A stretch of 50,866 nucleotides of DNA, taken from the NCBI GenBank assembly GCA_019747735.1, contig JAIEQL010000034.1:1-50866 (forward strand). The letters are read 5' to 3'. This document shows, one piece after another, positions 8,701 to 16,277 of the stretch (the stretch's first letter is position 1; each line of letters begins with the position of its first letter). Below the pieces are notes generated by a model. That model saw only the letters and a list, made by a program, of their open reading frames with translations, did not search any database and was not told the origin of the DNA. The position numbers were made by a program, and so were the translations under genes. Source of the stretch: Chthoniobacterales bacterium (lineage in GTDB: Bacteria > Verrucomicrobiota > Verrucomicrobiia > Chthoniobacterales > UBA6821).

Positions 8701-9308
8701 TCAATGGCTTCGGGTTGCCAAAGATCACCATCATTATTTTTTAAAATAGGCAACCATCCCAGTCCCTTACGAGCAGAGAAAGTGCGTACTTCCTCTGCTG
8801 ATTCCTCTCGTAAATTTCCCTCCACTCCTATAAGAGAGAAATAATCTGTTGCAACGTGAGTGAGCTGATCGACATGTTCTTTGAGGGATCGAATACCTTG
8901 GGCATCCCCTTCGTTGACAAAGCCAAGATGAATTGGAAAAGGAGAGGTAGCCAGAGGAGCTGCAGCAGTATGATTCTTTTCTAAAGAAAGTGGATTGAGC
9001 AACAGAAGAGAATAAAGAGCTCCATTGCCGAGAATATTTGTAGGAAAAGGATAGGGTTCTTCCGGAGAAAAAAAATGGTGCCAATCTTCTTTGCTAGTCA
9101 ATAAGACAGGTAATGACTTTGATTTAAGTTGAGTTCGGCAAAGACGCACTTCCTGCGGCAAATGCAGTTGGGGAGCTACTAATAGGCTAGAAACAAAATA
9201 AGCAGAGGCTCCTAAAAGCAATAAAGCTAAAACCAGGATGATTCCTTGTAAAATACGACGTCGCCGTCCACGAGGGTCTGCAAAAATGGAATAGTGAGAA
9301 GAGGACAA
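5751..9308 (-). CDS. Membrane trifunctional protein: GH18-like, NodB polysaccharide deacetylase and GT2 synthase
   Basis: The 1185 aa begin with a short basic cytoplasmic stretch (DPRGRRRR) and one membrane segment (about 20-44). A periplasmic GH18-like domain follows (about 120-440); its active-site strand reads GLLIDWNDVD, so the usual catalytic Glu is replaced. The NodB domain (about 513-705) has TFDDGPDP, HTYTH, RPPYNGDG and LFHD, so the metal site and catalytic Asp look intact. A membrane helix (about 737-765) leads through a repeat-derived linker to a GT2 domain (from about 805) with AAYNEE, DADT, EDTD and QRFRW, followed by several membrane helices. This architecture resembles a fusion of PgaB-like and PgaC-like functions. 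I infer synthesis, export and partial deacetylation of an amino-sugar exopolysaccharide. The start is TTG; no internal start fits better. Confidence 0.85.
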   Translation of the reverse strand: MSSSHYSIFADPRGRRRRILQGIILVLALLLLGASAYFVSSLLVAPQLHLPQEVRLCRTQLKSKSLPVLLTSKEDWHHFFSPEEPYPFPTNILGNGALYSLLLLNPLSLEKNHTAAAPLATSPFPIHLGFVNEGDAQGIRSLKEHVDQLTHVATDYFSLIGVEGNLREESAEEVRTFSARKGLGWLPILKNNDGDLWQPEAIEGLLKIPPEEQSSFLDHLISRMPSGSLGLLIDWNDVDPSYRNEITQLLTQLGNKLHQHRFELWLTVPTERSHLIYDLGLLSSVVDHFVATLYDENSEHDDPGPLAENDWVEQELSAVLCSGKPEQWVGGLGVYGLDWNTTKETVEQLSFANVMARAYFSDTHDIKVETPQDSPSFHYLSGSESNEEHEVWFEDAITFFNQLRLLAPYHLGGIAIDALGLEDPSIWAALHLASKLSIESRSEPTPEELEQLETLDLKSDVASIGTGDFLSLGNKAEEGWRRVTLAADNLLDATYEEIPMPSCVYHQGAGQPHQVTLTFDDGPDPKWTPLILKILQQKKVPATFFVVGSQVQQFPDLLQRIQKTGNEIGNHTYTHPNLGEISEEQIYLELNATTRLIESITGHSTSLFRPPYNGDGNPSTPGELRALQTASDLGYLTVGESIDSCDWERPGVETIINRVEEGRARGGKVILFHDAGGNRSQTVAALPQIIDYLQERGDQIVPLSTLIGLPQETLMPSLHKSDLTMAVRYVYGSFATLRFLELAAWTLFIVITILSLFFIFFFVGCTLCHRQMEKRDEELTDNRQLTMQPCPHEGGDDNCHRAVLPPASVIIAAYNEERVIASTIEHLLESYYEGFLELLIVDDGSQDQTTRVVEKCCKKMLPKNRSILLLKQPNLGKATALNRAVAAASHELIVTLDADTMVTPEALTELLAPFNKEAVGAVSGHIRVGNCRHWLGRFQQIEYEFAFEINRRAQDFLHCITVVPGALSAFRRSALQEAGPLNTETLAEDTDLTLQLHRLNWEITYAPRALADTEAPSTIRALFSQRFRWAFGTLQCLWKHRSLTFNPDFGWLGWLALPSVWIFQLGVIALTPILDLVVILSLFFGQGKTIWPYFVASLFFDTWLAALAAYYAERSPWSAWRALPMRFLYRPILGYVVWKCFFKAAAGSFVRWVKLERTAAAIEQKEGDRHAWIGENYKINISPKN
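6911..6972. repeat. REP-like palindrome and TTGTCAGTTGTC repeat inside the GT2 fusion gene
   Basis: The coding sequence contains tgtcatccccac-cttc-gtggggacaa, a perfect GC-rich hairpin, followed by ttgtcagttgtcggttgtcag, a simple repeat typical of intergenic DNA. Read in frame on the minus strand it gives the Cys/Asp/Asn-rich linker LTDNRQLTMQPCPHEGG (about residues 779-795), between the membrane helix and the GT2 domain. It looks like an in-frame insertion of non-coding repeat. Confidence 0.65.
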
Positions 9309-9335
9309 AGAGGGGAAAAGGTTAGAAAATAATTC

Positions 9336-9959
9336 TTACCAAGAAAACATCGCTTCTTTTTTTTCGCGTTGTCGAATTGTTACAGGGTCTTGGCCGGTAT
9401 CTAAAACCGTAAGTACATAAACTACATCTTTTTTAAAGGCATAGTAAACCCAGTAAGGGAATTTCTTCAATTTTACGCGAAACAAGCTCAAGCGCTTTCG
9501 ATGGATTCCTGCTCTAATCCCTAAAGCAAGAATATCAGAGCGGAGTGATTTTAAAAAATAATCTCCTAAACCAACTCTCTGGCTTTCATAAAAATCATAA
9601 CCATCATACAAATCTTGCTCAGCGAGGGCCAAAACTTCAACTCTAAGAGGGTGTCTTGAAAATGAATAAAATTGATGCAGTACCAGGAGCGAAGCGCACA
9701 GACCCGGAGTGTATATGGACATACTCGAGGACGCGAGCACTGGAGCGACGCCGTAATGCCCAATTTTAGTCTTTTCAATTGTGAGATGAGATAGGTTGGT
9801 AGTTAGAGGGTGTCTTGAAAATGAATAAAATTGATGCAGTACCAGGAGCGAAGCGCACAGACCCGCAGTGTATATGGACATACTCGAGGACGCGAGCACT
9901 GGAGCGACGCCGTAATGCCCAATTTTAGTCTTTTCAAGACACCCTCTAACAGGCTTCAT
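9336..9959 (-). CDS. ParE/RelE-type toxin carrying an in-frame repeat insertion
   Basis: Codons 1-4 (MKPV) are followed by 101 codons of MITE-A sequence (two repeat units, containing LCASLLVLHQFYSFSRHPL twice). The toxin body then resumes as RVEVLALAEQDLYDGYDFYE. Without the 303-bp insert the protein would be about 106 aa, normal for a ParE-like plasmid-stabilisation toxin. The body keeps the family features: the AEQDLYDGYDFYE helix, FRVKLKKFPYWVYYAF strands and a C-terminal VLDTGQDP. The insert is a multiple of three with no stop, so the frame is intact. The start overlaps the antitoxin stop by 4 nt (ATGA). Whether the 207-aa form is toxic is unknown; disruption so near the N-terminus may inactivate it or be tolerated. 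Confidence 0.75.
   Translation of the reverse strand: MKPVRGCLEKTKIGHYGVAPVLASSSMSIYTAGLCASLLVLHQFYSFSRHPLTTNLSHLTIEKTKIGHYGVAPVLASSSMSIYTPGLCASLLVLHQFYSFSRHPLRVEVLALAEQDLYDGYDFYESQRVGLGDYFLKSLRSDILALGIRAGIHRKRLSLFRVKLKKFPYWVYYAFKKDVVYVLTVLDTGQDPVTIRQREKKEAMFSW
9646..9948. mobile_element. MITE-A, tandem pair inserted in the toxin gene
   Basis: Two units with a 159-bp period begin at 9646 and 9805. The outer ends are agagggtgtcttgaaaa and ttttcaagacaccctct, inverted repeats next to TA dinucleotides (9644-9645 and 9947-9948). The second unit alone (9804-9948, 145 bp) has 18-bp perfect terminal inverted repeats. The first unit has a different right end (ttcaattgtgagatgagata) leading into the second. 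Further copies lie at both window ends. One strand is open throughout. There is no transposase inside, so mobility would need help from elsewhere. Confidence 0.85.
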
Positions 9960-10186
9960 CTTTTAGCGACACTAGCTTGTAGATCTCTAAAAACTTCTTC
10001 AGCATCCCTACTTGTGATTTTTCCTTCCTTCCAAGCTTGATAGCGCTTTTCTACAATAGCCTCATGCCACGCAGGAGGTTCTTCCGTACAAGAGTTATCA
10101 TCGAGTTCAAAGCATTCCTCAACATCTTCAAGCTCGATCGAAAATGACATTGATTGGGGCGTTTCTTTTGAAAAAGTTTTTAGCAT
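9956..10186 (-). CDS. Antitoxin of a ParE-type module (addiction-module component family)
   Basis: This 76-aa acidic protein lies immediately upstream of the toxin and overlaps it by 4 nt. The C-terminal part, PPAWHEAIVEKRYQAWKEGKITSRDAEEVFRDLQ, matches the short 'putative addiction module component' antitoxins (Unstab_antitox type). In those, the xxWHxxxxxxRxxxxxxG....pweev pattern precedes the end. The N-terminal half (EDVEECFELDDNSCTEE) is unusually acidic. Such antitoxins bind and neutralise the cognate ParE/RelE toxin and often repress their own promoter. Family identity is by pattern and by the toxin neighbour. Confidence 0.75.
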   Translation of the reverse strand: MLKTFSKETPQSMSFSIELEDVEECFELDDNSCTEEPPAWHEAIVEKRYQAWKEGKITSRDAEEVFRDLQASVAKR

Positions 10187-10274
10187 TGTAACATCATTTA
10201 TGGTCGCGTCCTTCTACCGTTTCCAATTTCGGCTGTCAAGGCATCTCTCTACCTTGTAAGCTACTCCTCTTTTT

Positions 10275-11543
10275 ATGACAGCCTCTCTTTTTTTAGCACG
10301 TCGTTATTTACAACCCAAGAGAACCTTTCTCTCAGTGATCACCTTGATTTCTGTGCTTGGGGTGACATTAGGAATTACGGTTCTTATTTTGGTGATCTCG
10401 GTCATGACCGGGTTTCAACGGGAACTCCAGCGCAAGGTCATTGGCTTTGATGCCCATCTTACTGTTACCAATAATGGGGTGCTGGATCATTGGAAGCCTG
10501 TGGAGAAGCAACTCAAAACGATTCCTACCATCAAGACCATTGCTCCTTTTGTTCAAGGTCCAGTAATTCTTGAGTTTGATCACCGACGTCTTACGCCCAA
10601 TATGCGTGGTATCGATCCTGAAAAAGAGAGCAGTCTCAAACAGTTTATTAAAGAAGGATCTTTTGAGCTGAATGACAATGATGTTCTGGTTGGCTCTGAA
10701 TTAGCTGCTGCTCTTGGTTTGCAAGTAGGAGATCGCGTTACTATTTATTCTTCTCGCAATATTAATCAAGTGCTCGAAGAGCTCGACCGCATGAAGGAAG
10801 GCAAGGGAAAAGGTAATATAGAAGCGTTACGGCAGCTTGTCTTACCAACGGAATTGACGGTGAAAGGCATTTTTGAAACAGGGCGTTATTTTTATGATAG
10901 CGAGTTTATTTTAGTGCCGCTTCATATTGCTCAAGAGCTCTATGGATTAGGGGAGGGGCTTCATGGTATAGCACTTTGGATTGATCAAGCAGATCAGGCA
11001 GGTGTTGTTCAAGAGCAACTACAAAAGAAACTTTCTGGAAATTTGGGAGTCAGCACTTGGATGGACGCTAACAAACAACTCTTTGATGCCATTGCGATGG
11101 AGCGCCATGTCATGTTTTTTCTTTTAATGTTCATTATCCTTGTGGCTGCTTTTGGAATCATGAATACGTTAATTACCGTGACGGTGCAGAAGACCCGTGA
11201 GATCGGCATTCTAAAAGCCTTAGGAGCCCGTACTACTCAAATTATTGCCATTTTTTTAGCTCAAGGAATCGTGGTGGGTGTCATTGGGGTTGCTAGTGGA
11301 CTTCTTCTTGGGATGATGCTTATTCGTTGGCGCAATGAAGTAAGCCACGTGCTCTCGTCACTTCTGGGAATAGAGATTTTTCCACGTGCTGTTTATCAAT
11401 TTTCTGAAATTCCAGCTGAAATAGTTACAAGCGATGTGGCCATTATCTGCTTGAGTGCCTTAGCCATTTGTGCCTTTGCAGCTCTTGTTCCCGCATGGTT
11501 GGCTTCTAAGTTGGATCCCGTGAAAGCGCTTCGTTATGAGTAA
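10275..11543 (+). CDS. lolC: LolC/LolE-family lipoprotein-releasing ABC permease
   Basis: The 422-aa inner-membrane permease starts with FLARRYLQPKRTFLSVITLISVLGVTLGI, the family's N-terminal signature leading into TM1 (about 20-45). A large periplasmic MacB-like domain (about 50-260) follows, then three C-terminal membrane helices (about 275-300, 320-345, 375-400) with the FtsX-type MNTLITVTVQKTREIGILKALGA block. It ends ASKLDPVKALRYE, as in LolC/E. With a LolD ATPase it would lift lipoproteins out of the inner membrane for the LolA carrier. LolC and LolE cannot be separated here because many bacteria have only one permease. No lolD is next to it. Confidence 0.88.
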   Translation: MTASLFLARRYLQPKRTFLSVITLISVLGVTLGITVLILVISVMTGFQRELQRKVIGFDAHLTVTNNGVLDHWKPVEKQLKTIPTIKTIAPFVQGPVILEFDHRRLTPNMRGIDPEKESSLKQFIKEGSFELNDNDVLVGSELAAALGLQVGDRVTIYSSRNINQVLEELDRMKEGKGKGNIEALRQLVLPTELTVKGIFETGRYFYDSEFILVPLHIAQELYGLGEGLHGIALWIDQADQAGVVQEQLQKKLSGNLGVSTWMDANKQLFDAIAMERHVMFFLLMFIILVAAFGIMNTLITVTVQKTREIGILKALGARTTQIIAIFLAQGIVVGVIGVASGLLLGMMLIRWRNEVSHVLSSLLGIEIFPRAVYQFSEIPAEIVTSDVAIICLSALAICAFAALVPAWLASKLDPVKALRYE

Positions 11544-11626
11544 AAAAAGCGTTTAGAGATTGAGCTGTGGAAGAGTTTCAGAAAAAATAACCAGTTTTAG
11601 AATTACAACTTCATTTAAATTTTTTT

Positions 11627-12619
11627 GTGAGTTCTCCTTCTTCTTCGACCACTCCTACGCTCGCTACGGCGCTGACTTCCATTGCTTCCGACCTTGGTGT
11701 TTTAGAGGAAAAAATTCGTGAGCAAGCTTCCTATTTTGACACTGACTTAGAAGAGTATGTTACCTATGCGTGTGGAAGCAGTGGCAAGCGACTTAGGCCA
11801 GCATTGGCGTTTCTAGCTGGTGGGGCCACTGGAACAATTCGCTCAGAACATAGAACTCTTGCGCTGATTTTGGAGCTTATCCATGTTGCCAGTCTGGTGC
11901 ATGATGACATTATGGATGGAGCTCAACTGCGGCGTGAGCGCCCTACTCTCAACGCCAAGTGGGGCAATCTCCTCACCGTCTTGCTGGGCGATGTTCTTTT
12001 TGCTCATGCATTGAGATTGGCGATGGACTTTTCTCAATCCAATTGGTGTCGCCGTATTGCTGATGCTGCTATCGGAGTTTGTTCTGGAGAGATGTTACAA
12101 ACGCAACGCCGTTTTGATGGCGAGCTAAGCTTAGAGGATTATTATCGTATTGTTGAAATGAAAACAGGCTCGCTCTTTGCTATAGCCTGTGAGCTAGGAG
12201 CCTCTTTTAATGAGGTTCAGCCAGAAGTAGTGACTGCTTTAAAAAATTATGGAACCCACATTGGAATTGCCTACCAAATCTTGGATGACTGTATCGATTT
12301 GACGGGAGAGGAAAAAAAAGTGGGTAAAACATTAGGAACCGATTTATTGGGGGGGAAATTTACCTTGCCCATTTTAATGCTCTTGCATTCTGCTTCTCAG
12401 CAAGAGAAGGAGCAGGTGCATCAATTATTGCTTGAGGAAAAAGCGGATCGTTCCCAGAGGCTTCTGGTGATGCTCAACAACCAAGGAGCTCTGCTCGCTG
12501 CCAAGAGAGAAGCAGAAAAGTTCCTTAACCAAGCAGAAGCTTCTCTGACGATTCTTCCTGAAAGCGAGTACAGAAAAGGCTTGCATGATATTGCTACTTA
12601 TTTGAGGCAGTTGTTGTGA
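11627..12619 (+). CDS. ispB: Trans-polyprenyl diphosphate synthase (IspB/HepT type)
   Basis: The 330-aa protein would elongate isopentenyl units onto an allylic diphosphate to make the prenyl chain of quinones. The first aspartate-rich motif is HDDIMDGAQLRRERP (DDxxD at 93-97), the second is QILDDCIDLTGE (220-224), and the conserved GKTLGTDLLGGKFTLPIL follows. SGKRLRPAL (about 52-60) is the substrate-binding motif. The residues before the first DDxxD (LIHVASL) are those of medium-to-long chain synthases, but the product length cannot be read by eye. The start is GTG with no Shine-Dalgarno sequence. The gene stands alone, 83 bp after lolC. Confidence 0.9.
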   Translation: MSSPSSSTTPTLATALTSIASDLGVLEEKIREQASYFDTDLEEYVTYACGSSGKRLRPALAFLAGGATGTIRSEHRTLALILELIHVASLVHDDIMDGAQLRRERPTLNAKWGNLLTVLLGDVLFAHALRLAMDFSQSNWCRRIADAAIGVCSGEMLQTQRRFDGELSLEDYYRIVEMKTGSLFAIACELGASFNEVQPEVVTALKNYGTHIGIAYQILDDCIDLTGEEKKVGKTLGTDLLGGKFTLPILMLLHSASQQEKEQVHQLLLEEKADRSQRLLVMLNNQGALLAAKREAEKFLNQAEASLTILPESEYRKGLHDIATYLRQLL

Positions 12620-12704
12620 GAGAAGCATTAACAAAGGTGGAAGCGATGGAAGGGATGAAGAAATTTTTATAATGTGAACCTTTTAGTTTCGAATAATCAC
12701 CGGC

Positions 12705-13394
12705 ATGGCTTCATTCAATAAGAGTCCCAAGGCTGATCTTCCACGAGAACGTTTGGCTCTTTATGGAGCGGAGGTGTTACGGGATGCAGAACTCCTAGCA
12801 ATTTTTTTAAGAACGGGGCGTGTTGGTCGAAATGTTCTTGAGGTTGCTCAAGATTTGATAGCAGAGTGGGGGAGCTTGCGCCGGCTCGCTGGATGTTCTA
12901 TCCAAGAGCTTGCACAGATTTCTGGTATTGGCCCAGCAAAAGCGGCAGAGCTCAAGGCAGCTTTTGAAATGGGAAAGAGGATGGCGTGTCCGGAACAGGA
13001 GCGCTTTTATCTTCCTGATGGAAAAGCTATCTATGAAGTCATGGCCCCTCGCTTACAGTCGTTGCCTTATGAAGCGCTTTGTGTGCTATTACTCGATGCC
13101 AGTGGGCGTTTATTAGAACAACGAGAAATTTCTCGAGGAACTTTGACTCAAAACTTGGCGCATCCTCGTGAAATTTTTCAATGCGCCATTCTCAAACGAG
13201 CCTATGCACTGGCCGTTGTTCACAATCACCCTTCCGGAGATCCTTTGCCAAGCGATGCTGACCGTTCTTTAACCAAACGACTCATGGACGCTGGTGAGTT
13301 GTTGAAAATCCCGCTTTTTGATCATGTCATCGTTGGGGTAAAAACCGGAAAGCGAAAACCGTATTTTAGTTTTCGTGAAGCCGGGCTGATTTAA
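12705..13394 (+). CDS. radC: RadC/YicR-family JAB1/MPN-domain protein
   Basis: The 229-aa protein has an N-terminal helix-hairpin-helix region (about 8-95; LPRERLALYGAEVLRDAELLAIFLRTG and ISGIGPAKAAELKA). The C-terminal RadC JAMM domain shows VVHNHPSGDPLPSDAD, with metal ligands H173, H175 and the later Asp. The family name comes from an old DNA-repair assignment. The true role is unsettled, although a metal-dependent hydrolase fold is clear. Length and domain order are normal. It is followed at once by a strong palindrome and the convergent tRNA-Glu gene. Confidence 0.92.
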   Translation: MASFNKSPKADLPRERLALYGAEVLRDAELLAIFLRTGRVGRNVLEVAQDLIAEWGSLRRLAGCSIQELAQISGIGPAKAAELKAAFEMGKRMACPEQERFYLPDGKAIYEVMAPRLQSLPYEALCVLLLDASGRLLEQREISRGTLTQNLAHPREIFQCAILKRAYALAVVHNHPSGDPLPSDADRSLTKRLMDAGELLKIPLFDHVIVGVKTGKRKPYFSFREAGLI

Positions 13395-13410
13395 CCAGGC
13401 CCTGGTTAAA
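13390..13410. terminator. Palindrome between radC and tRNA-Glu, probable bidirectional terminator
   Basis: TTTAACCAGG-C-CCTGGTTTAAA-like symmetry: tttaaccagg (13390-13399) mirrors cctggttaaa (13401-13410). It overlaps the radC stop codon and lies just past the 3' end of the convergent tRNA, so it could end both transcripts. Confidence 0.55.
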
Positions 13411-13412
13411 GT

Positions 13413-13487
13413 TGGTAGCGCGTACGGGAGTCGAACCCGTGCGCCAGCCTTGAGAGGGCTGTGTCCTAACCACTAGACGAACGCGCC
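13413..13487 (-). tRNA. tRNA-Glu (CTC anticodon)
   Basis: On the minus strand the acceptor GGCGCGT pairs with ACGCGCT (one G-T). The anticodon stem CAGCC/GGCTG encloses loop CTCTCAA with anticodon CTC. The T arm is ACGGG-TTCGACT-CCCGT. The 3' CCA is encoded (13413-13415). The total is 75 nt and all arms fold. Confidence 0.93.
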
Positions 13488-13571
13488 ATACTGATGAAAT
13501 ATTCGGGCTAAGTAGTTTGTTGGAAGAAAGAAGATCTGGCAAGTTAAGAGATCTTTTTTTAGAATTTTCAA

Positions 13572-13817
13572 ATGATGAAACAACTACCTCAACTTTTTGT
13601 TAAAACAGGATGCCCTTGGTGTCATGAAGCCATCGAATGGCTGACAGCACATGAGGTCGCCTATGATCTGATCGACGTATTGCAGGACGTTACTGCCTTT
13701 GAAAAAATGAAACAACTTTCAGGGCAAAGCAAAACGCCTACATTACAAATGCCTGATGGAGGAGTCTTGGCTGATTTTGGTGTCGAAGAGTTGCCTGTTT
13801 TTTTAAAGAATTATTAA
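13572..13817 (+). CDS. Glutaredoxin-like protein
   Basis: This short thioredoxin-fold protein (81 aa) has a CPWC redox motif at residues 14-17 (FVKTGCPWCHEA), the helix that follows, then the cis-Pro strand KTPTLQMPDGGVLADFG. The length equals a class I glutaredoxin. It would reduce disulfides or deglutathionylate proteins in the cytoplasm. CPWC instead of CPYC is a common variant. The gene is isolated, with no Shine-Dalgarno sequence and no operon partner. Confidence 0.85.
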   Translation: MMKQLPQLFVKTGCPWCHEAIEWLTAHEVAYDLIDVLQDVTAFEKMKQLSGQSKTPTLQMPDGGVLADFGVEELPVFLKNY

Positions 13818-14262
13818 CAGGGGTGAAAGTGATAGAAGGGATGATGAAAAAACTTCCCCTTCTTTTTTTCTTAAAAATGGGGTCAGCAACAAATGGCGCT
13901 AAGTTAAGAAAATTACTAACATAGCCAACACAGGAAGAAATTAGCCACAAAAGAACACAAAGAACACAGAGATAAAATTTTTTATAAAAAATTTTAATGT
14001 TAAAAAGTTACGATCATAAGAAAAATCAGAAATGGGGTTCGAATATGGACAAAAAAATGAATAGCCCTCAATTTTTTGAATCTCATTCTTGGTCTCAATT
14101 TTTAGTTTTTTTGCCAACGGCCTTATTTTGACCTGCAGCTTTTGACCAATACAGCTAGAAATTATCTAGTTTTGAGGATCATGCTTCAAAAAACTAATAT
14201 CTCCAAACAGGCTCTATTTTTAACCTAAAACTGTATCCGCCTGCACACGCTCTAAGCAGCCC
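13818..14262. other. Gene-free region with dispersed repeat
   Basis: There is no gene here. From 13892 to 14028 the sequence is a near-identical copy of 35848-35984 (see the repeat entry). Around it are short fragments shared with other intergenic palindromes, such as 'atggggtcagcaac' and 'ggggttcgaatatggacaaaa', the latter similar to about 46640. Confidence 0.6.
13892..14028. repeat. Dispersed repeat, copy 1 (cacaaaagaacacaaag type)
   Basis: This stretch of about 137 bp matches 35848-35984 with only a few differences. It runs from tggcgctaa-ttaagaaaattac through gccacaaaagaacacaaag to acgatcataagaaaaatcag. It includes an AT-rich palindrome (aaattttttataaaaaatttt). Confidence 0.8.
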
Positions 14263-16062
14263 TTATCCCATGGCTTGATGCAGCCGTGCATAAACTCCTT
14301 CCTCTGCCAACAATTCTTCTCCCTTTCCTTGTTGAGCGATTTTTCCTTCGTGCAAGACAACAATGTGATCCAGGCGATGCACGGTAGCAAGGCGGTGGGT
14401 TACAATTAAAGTTGTCCTTCCTTTCATCAGTTCAAAAATTGTTTGCATAATCTCTTTTTCGGTTTTGGGATCGAGCGCAGAGGTCGGTTCATCCAGAAGC
14501 AAAATGGGGGCATTCTTTAAAAAAGCTCGTGCAATACCGATGCGCTGCCGCTGTCCAACGCTGAGGTGGCCGCCACGCTCTCCCACAGAGGTCTCAAATC
14601 CTTCTGGCATAGCCATGATGAAGTCGTAGGCCTTGGCGCACTTGGCTGCTTGGATGATCTCTTCATCGGTGGCCCCTTCACGGCCATAGGCGATATTTTC
14701 TTTAATTGTGGAAGAAAAAAGAATGGTCTCTTGAAAAACCATCCCGATATGCTCGCGAATCGAATGTTTGGTGAGCTTTCGCAGGTCATGACCATCAATC
14801 TGAATGTTTCCATGAGTCGGGTCATAAAATCGGGGGATGAGGCTCAGCAAGGTGCTCTTGCCTGTTCCGGTGCTGCCAACAAAGGCAACTGTTTCTCCAG
14901 GGGCAATCCGCAAGGTGATGTTTTTTAAAATCGGTTTGAGTGGGCTGTAAGCAAAAGAAACATCATGGAAGGTAATCTCCCCCGCTATTTTTTCTAAAGG
15001 ATAAGCTCCAGGAGTTTCTTCCGTTTCTTCCTGTTCATCGAGGACTTCAAAACAACGCTGAGCACCTGCTGCAGCTCCTTCCAAGGCCCATGCTGTGTAG
15101 GTCAGTTGTTCAATCGGTTGATAGAGCATGACCAAATAATTGGCAAAAACCAGCAGGTCTCCTAGCGAAAGAGTTGAGTGTAAGACTTGCAAGGAACCAA
15201 TGGCATACATTAAAGAAGTTCCAATGGCCATTAAGGTTCCCACCACAAGAGCACTCTGAGTGGAGGTGATATTTAAACGGAAATTGGCTTCTAAACTACG
15301 TCGGGCATGGTTGGAAAATTGTTCTATTTCAAAAGCCTCACGTCGGAAGGATTGAATCATGCGGATCGAGCTCAAACCCTCTTGAGCAGTGGCAAGCAAG
15401 TCACTCTCTTTTTCTTGAATGGTGGTTGATTCCTTGCGAATGCGCTCGGCGTAGTAACGCATGCTAATAACAAAAAGAGGCAAGACCAGGAGCGAAACGA
15501 GGGTCAATTTCCAATCCATCCTAAACATGATGATCAATGCTAGAGCAAGCATCAGAAGGGCCCCAAAAATCGTGGAAAAACCTTTGTTGTAAATCGTCTG
15601 AATCGATTGCGAATCGTAGGCCACACGATAAGAAGAATCACTGCTGCGGCGTGCATCGTGATATTTTAAAGGCAATGCCTGCAGGCAGCTGTAAAGATCG
15701 GTCCGGAGCTTGAGGGTTCCCTGCAGGCCGATCCGCAAGAGGAGAGTGTTGGTGATGAGCGTGACGATACTCGCAAAAAGAGTGATCGCGATCAGCGCCA
15801 CAGAAAGCACCACTACGGCCCCTATCGGAGAAGTCCACCCAAAGTAGGTAGCTATAAAAGCTTTCGCAGAGGCATTGCCATGAGTGATCTCTGTAGGAAG
15901 AATCCCATCGACAATATACTTAAAAGGCCATGGTTTGAGTAGATTCAACCCAACTCCAAGACTCATCAAAAAAATGGAGAGGAGCGTTTTTCCTAAAAAT
16001 TGTCGAAAGTAGCGAAAAATACGGAAGTAAAGAGCCATGAGCGAAGGTGGAACGTTAACCAT
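14263..16062 (-). CDS. MsbA-like ABC exporter (fused permease and ATPase)
   Basis: The protein has about 600 aa: an N-terminal six-helix exporter domain (about 1-320) and a C-terminal ATPase. The ATPase has Walker A GSTGTGKSTLL, Q-loop GMVFQETILFSS, signature LSVGQRQRIGIARAF, Walker B ILLLDEPTSALD and switch His in IVTHRL. It works as a homodimer or half-transporter exporting lipids, lipid A precursors or drugs; the substrate cannot be told from sequence. I chose the ATG at 16062 because a GAGAG stretch precedes it. A TTG 33 bp upstream and an ATG at 16038 (MALYFRIFRYF) are alternatives. No partner genes adjoin it. Confidence 0.88.
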   Translation of the reverse strand: MVNVPPSLMALYFRIFRYFRQFLGKTLLSIFLMSLGVGLNLLKPWPFKYIVDGILPTEITHGNASAKAFIATYFGWTSPIGAVVVLSVALIAITLFASIVTLITNTLLLRIGLQGTLKLRTDLYSCLQALPLKYHDARRSSDSSYRVAYDSQSIQTIYNKGFSTIFGALLMLALALIIMFRMDWKLTLVSLLVLPLFVISMRYYAERIRKESTTIQEKESDLLATAQEGLSSIRMIQSFRREAFEIEQFSNHARRSLEANFRLNITSTQSALVVGTLMAIGTSLMYAIGSLQVLHSTLSLGDLLVFANYLVMLYQPIEQLTYTAWALEGAAAGAQRCFEVLDEQEETEETPGAYPLEKIAGEITFHDVSFAYSPLKPILKNITLRIAPGETVAFVGSTGTGKSTLLSLIPRFYDPTHGNIQIDGHDLRKLTKHSIREHIGMVFQETILFSSTIKENIAYGREGATDEEIIQAAKCAKAYDFIMAMPEGFETSVGERGGHLSVGQRQRIGIARAFLKNAPILLLDEPTSALDPKTEKEIMQTIFELMKGRTTLIVTHRLATVHRLDHIVVLHEGKIAQQGKGEELLAEEGVYARLHQAMG

Positions 16063-16277
16063 TAAGACTCTCAGGGTCAATTGTCTGTTTATCAAAACCG
16101 AATTCTCGATACTTCAAATTATTGCAAGGCCATAAATTTTTTAGATGCGCTAGCAAACTACAAAAAAGAACATAAGTTTTCTCAAGAAACGGTCAAAAAA
16201 TACTGACAACTTGAGAACTGTCGCAAAGCGACTCTTCACACTTTACCCTTCGCTCTTCACCAGCTACTCTCCATCGG

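Noticed and set aside
9646..9948. CRISPR-like repeat array
   Set aside because: There are only two units, 159 bp each, with no unique spacers. The inverted ends and TA flanks fit a MITE, not a CRISPR.
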